Part shown: positions 30,954 through 32,363 of the stretch, in pieces
Numbering within the stretch: position 1 is the first letter of the stretch
Layout of the letters: every line of letters begins with the position of its first letter
Source: Modestobacter caceresii
Lineage (GTDB): Bacteria; Actinomycetota; Actinomycetes; Mycobacteriales; Geodermatophilaceae
NCBI RefSeq assembly: GCF_000761485.1
Contig: NZ_JPMX01000041.1
Span: forward strand, 1 to 32,363
Reading direction: 5' to 3'
Length of the DNA stretch: 32,363 nt
Notes under the pieces: generated by a model
What the model was told of the DNA's origin: nothing
Database searches by the model: none
The model's input: the letters and a program-made list of their open reading frames with translations, nothing else
Translations under genes and position numbers: made by a program

Positions 30954-32312
30954 ATGCAGGCGACCCTCGTGGTGCTGGGCGGGACGGGTGACCTCGCCGG
31001 CCGCCTCCTCCTCCCGGGGCTGGCCCAGCTGGTCCAGGCAGGTGCGCTCGACGGCGACGTCGACGTGCTGGCGGTGGGCCGGGACGACTGGTCGGAGCAG
31101 GAGTACCGGGAGTGGGCGCGGACCCGGCTCGCCGAGCACGCCGGCCACGTGCCCGAGGAGGCCCAGGACCGTCTGGTCGACCTGCTCGGCTACGAGCGCG
31201 GCGACGTCACCGCCCCCGACGACCTGCGGCGGGTGCTGGCCCGCGTTCCGGGCCGCCCGGTGGTCTACCTGGCCCTGCCGAACACCGTCTTCCTCCCCAC
31301 CCTGGAGGCGCTCACCGAGGTCGAGCTGCCCGAGGGGACGACGATCGCCGTGGAGAAGCCCTTCGGCCGCGACGAGGCCGACGCCCGGGAGCTCAACGCC
31401 GTCCTGCACCGGCTGGTCCCGGAGGAGCGTGCGTTCCGCACCGACCACTTCCTGGCCAAGCAGACCGTGCTCAACGTCCTGGGGCTGCGCTTCGCCAACC
31501 GGCTGTTCGAGCCGGTCTGGAACGCCTCGCACGTCGACCGCGTCGAGATCGTCTTCGATGAGACGCTGGGCCTGGAGGGGCGCGCCGGCTACTACGACAC
31601 GGCGGGCGCGCTGCGGGACATGCTGCAGAACCACCTGCTCCAGCAGCTGGCCCTCGTGGCGATGGAACCGCCGAACGCGGTCGACGGCGCCAGCCTGTCC
31701 GCCCGCAAGGCCGACGTCCTGCGGGCGGTCCGGCCCCCGGCCGACATGGCCCGGGACACCGTGCGCGGGCGGTACACCGCCGGGACCGTCCAGGGCCGGG
31801 AGCTGCCCGACTACACCAGCGAGGAGGGCGTCGACCCGGCGCGGGAGACCGAGACGCACGCCGAGTTCACGGTGACGATCGACAACTGGCGCTGGGCGGG
31901 CGTGCCGTTCCGGTTGCGCAGCGGCAAGGCACTGGGCGCGGGCCGGCGGGAGATCGCCATCTGGTTCAAGCCCGTGCCGCACCTGGCCTTCGGTGACCAG
32001 CAGCTCCAGCCGGACGTGCTGCGGCTGGGCCTCGACCCCGACCACGTCACGCTGGAGCTGAACCTCAACGGGGCCGGCGAGCCGTTCGATCTCGAGCGCC
32101 GCGCCCTGGACATCGACCTGCCCCCGAACGACCTGTCGGCCTACGGGCTGCTGCTGCGGGAGGTGCTGGCCGGGGACGCCACCCTGTCCATCAGCGACGT
32201 GGAGGCCGAGCAGTCCTGGCGCATCGTCGAGCCGGTCCTGGCCGCCTGGTCGGCGGGTGAGGTGCCGCTGCGGGAGTACCCGGCCGGGTCGGCCGGCCCC
32301 GACCACGGCTGA
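30954..32312 (+). CDS. zwf: Glucose-6-phosphate dehydrogenase paralogue
   Basis: A 452-residue NAD(P)-dependent hexose-phosphate dehydrogenase. The Rossmann start is TLVVLGGTGDLAGRLLLPGL (canonical GASGDLAKRKL), and VEKPFGRD at 133-140 is the conserved EKPFG block. The catalytic region is FRTDHFLAKQTVLN (D164, H165, K169) instead of the usual RIDHYLGKE, so the Gly before the Lys and the Glu after it are changed. NHLLQQLALVAMEPP and RWAGVPFRLRSGKAL fit the C-terminal domain. ATG at 30954 follows GGAGAGGA. It is shorter than typical Zwf and probably a second, divergent copy; glucose-6-phosphate remains the likeliest substrate. No opcA, gnd or tal neighbour is in view. Confidence 0.8.
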   Translation: MQATLVVLGGTGDLAGRLLLPGLAQLVQAGALDGDVDVLAVGRDDWSEQEYREWARTRLAEHAGHVPEEAQDRLVDLLGYERGDVTAPDDLRRVLARVPGRPVVYLALPNTVFLPTLEALTEVELPEGTTIAVEKPFGRDEADARELNAVLHRLVPEERAFRTDHFLAKQTVLNVLGLRFANRLFEPVWNASHVDRVEIVFDETLGLEGRAGYYDTAGALRDMLQNHLLQQLALVAMEPPNAVDGASLSARKADVLRAVRPPADMARDTVRGRYTAGTVQGRELPDYTSEEGVDPARETETHAEFTVTIDNWRWAGVPFRLRSGKALGAGRREIAIWFKPVPHLAFGDQQLQPDVLRLGLDPDHVTLELNLNGAGEPFDLERRALDIDLPPNDLSAYGLLLREVLAGDATLSISDVEAEQSWRIVEPVLAAWSAGEVPLREYPAGSAGPDHG

Positions 32313-32363
32313 GAGGGTGTTGGGTAACTGATCCAGCGCGGTCGGTGAGGGCGCGATCTGTTC

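Overview
The window is very G+C-rich, densely coding DNA with frequent GTG/TTG starts and ATGA or GTGA start/stop overlaps. Gene content (mycofactocin cluster, IdeR-type iron box, Bcr/CflA exporter, CoxD/CoxE/XdhC set, AidB) points to a free-living actinobacterium. Geodermatophilaceae (Blastococcus, Modestobacter, Geodermatophilus) is my best guess. That placement is inference from style and gene content, not from a marker gene. No rRNA, tRNA, CRISPR array or transposase gene is visible.

The theme of the left two thirds is mycofactocin, a ribosomally made, peptide-derived redox cofactor. The core is mftA-mftB-mftC (11634 down to 9973, minus strand), divergent from the regulator gene mftR (11761-12372). 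mftA is only 39 codons and ends in the diagnostic IDGMCGVY. mftE (8639-9343) and the glycosyltransferase mftF (2209-3636) are on the same strand but scattered among unrelated genes. mftF is the last gene of a translationally coupled trio with an NCS1 permease and a cysteine hydrolase. No mftD (FMN oxidoreductase) is present. A typical client enzyme, an NDMA-dependent zinc alcohol dehydrogenase (20543-21670), lies divergently from an L-lactate permease (18421-20319).

Layout: partial membrane-anchored FnIII-like protein (3-740); drug exporter (754-2076); mftF trio (2209-5644); PadR regulator and membrane protein (5784-7078); ribosomal protein L31B (7137-7388); iron-regulated siderophore-binding lipoprotein (7578-8591); mftE, a PPOX protein and mftCBA/mftR (8639-12372). 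Next come mixed genes: a membrane protein, SRPBCC, DUF389, an Atu4866 fusion, a SufS-like enzyme, a flavin monooxygenase and DUF3224 (12427-18387). Then lldP/adh, a MOSC protein, and an M20 peptidase with a frameshift (22388-23808). The last third holds a four-gene minus-strand run ending coxD-coxE-xdhC (27368 down to 23876), an M18 aminopeptidase, a small membrane protein, aidB, and a divergent glucose-6-phosphate dehydrogenase paralogue.

The most unusual non-coding structures are two copies of a paired palindrome flanking the M20 gene, with a compensatory base change between copies. There are also two identical parS-like 14-mers embedded in genes through rare codons, a dyad filling the spacer of the likely mftA promoter, and an in-frame TGA inside an apparently continuous DUF389 reading frame. 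No stretch over 300 bases lacks a gene.
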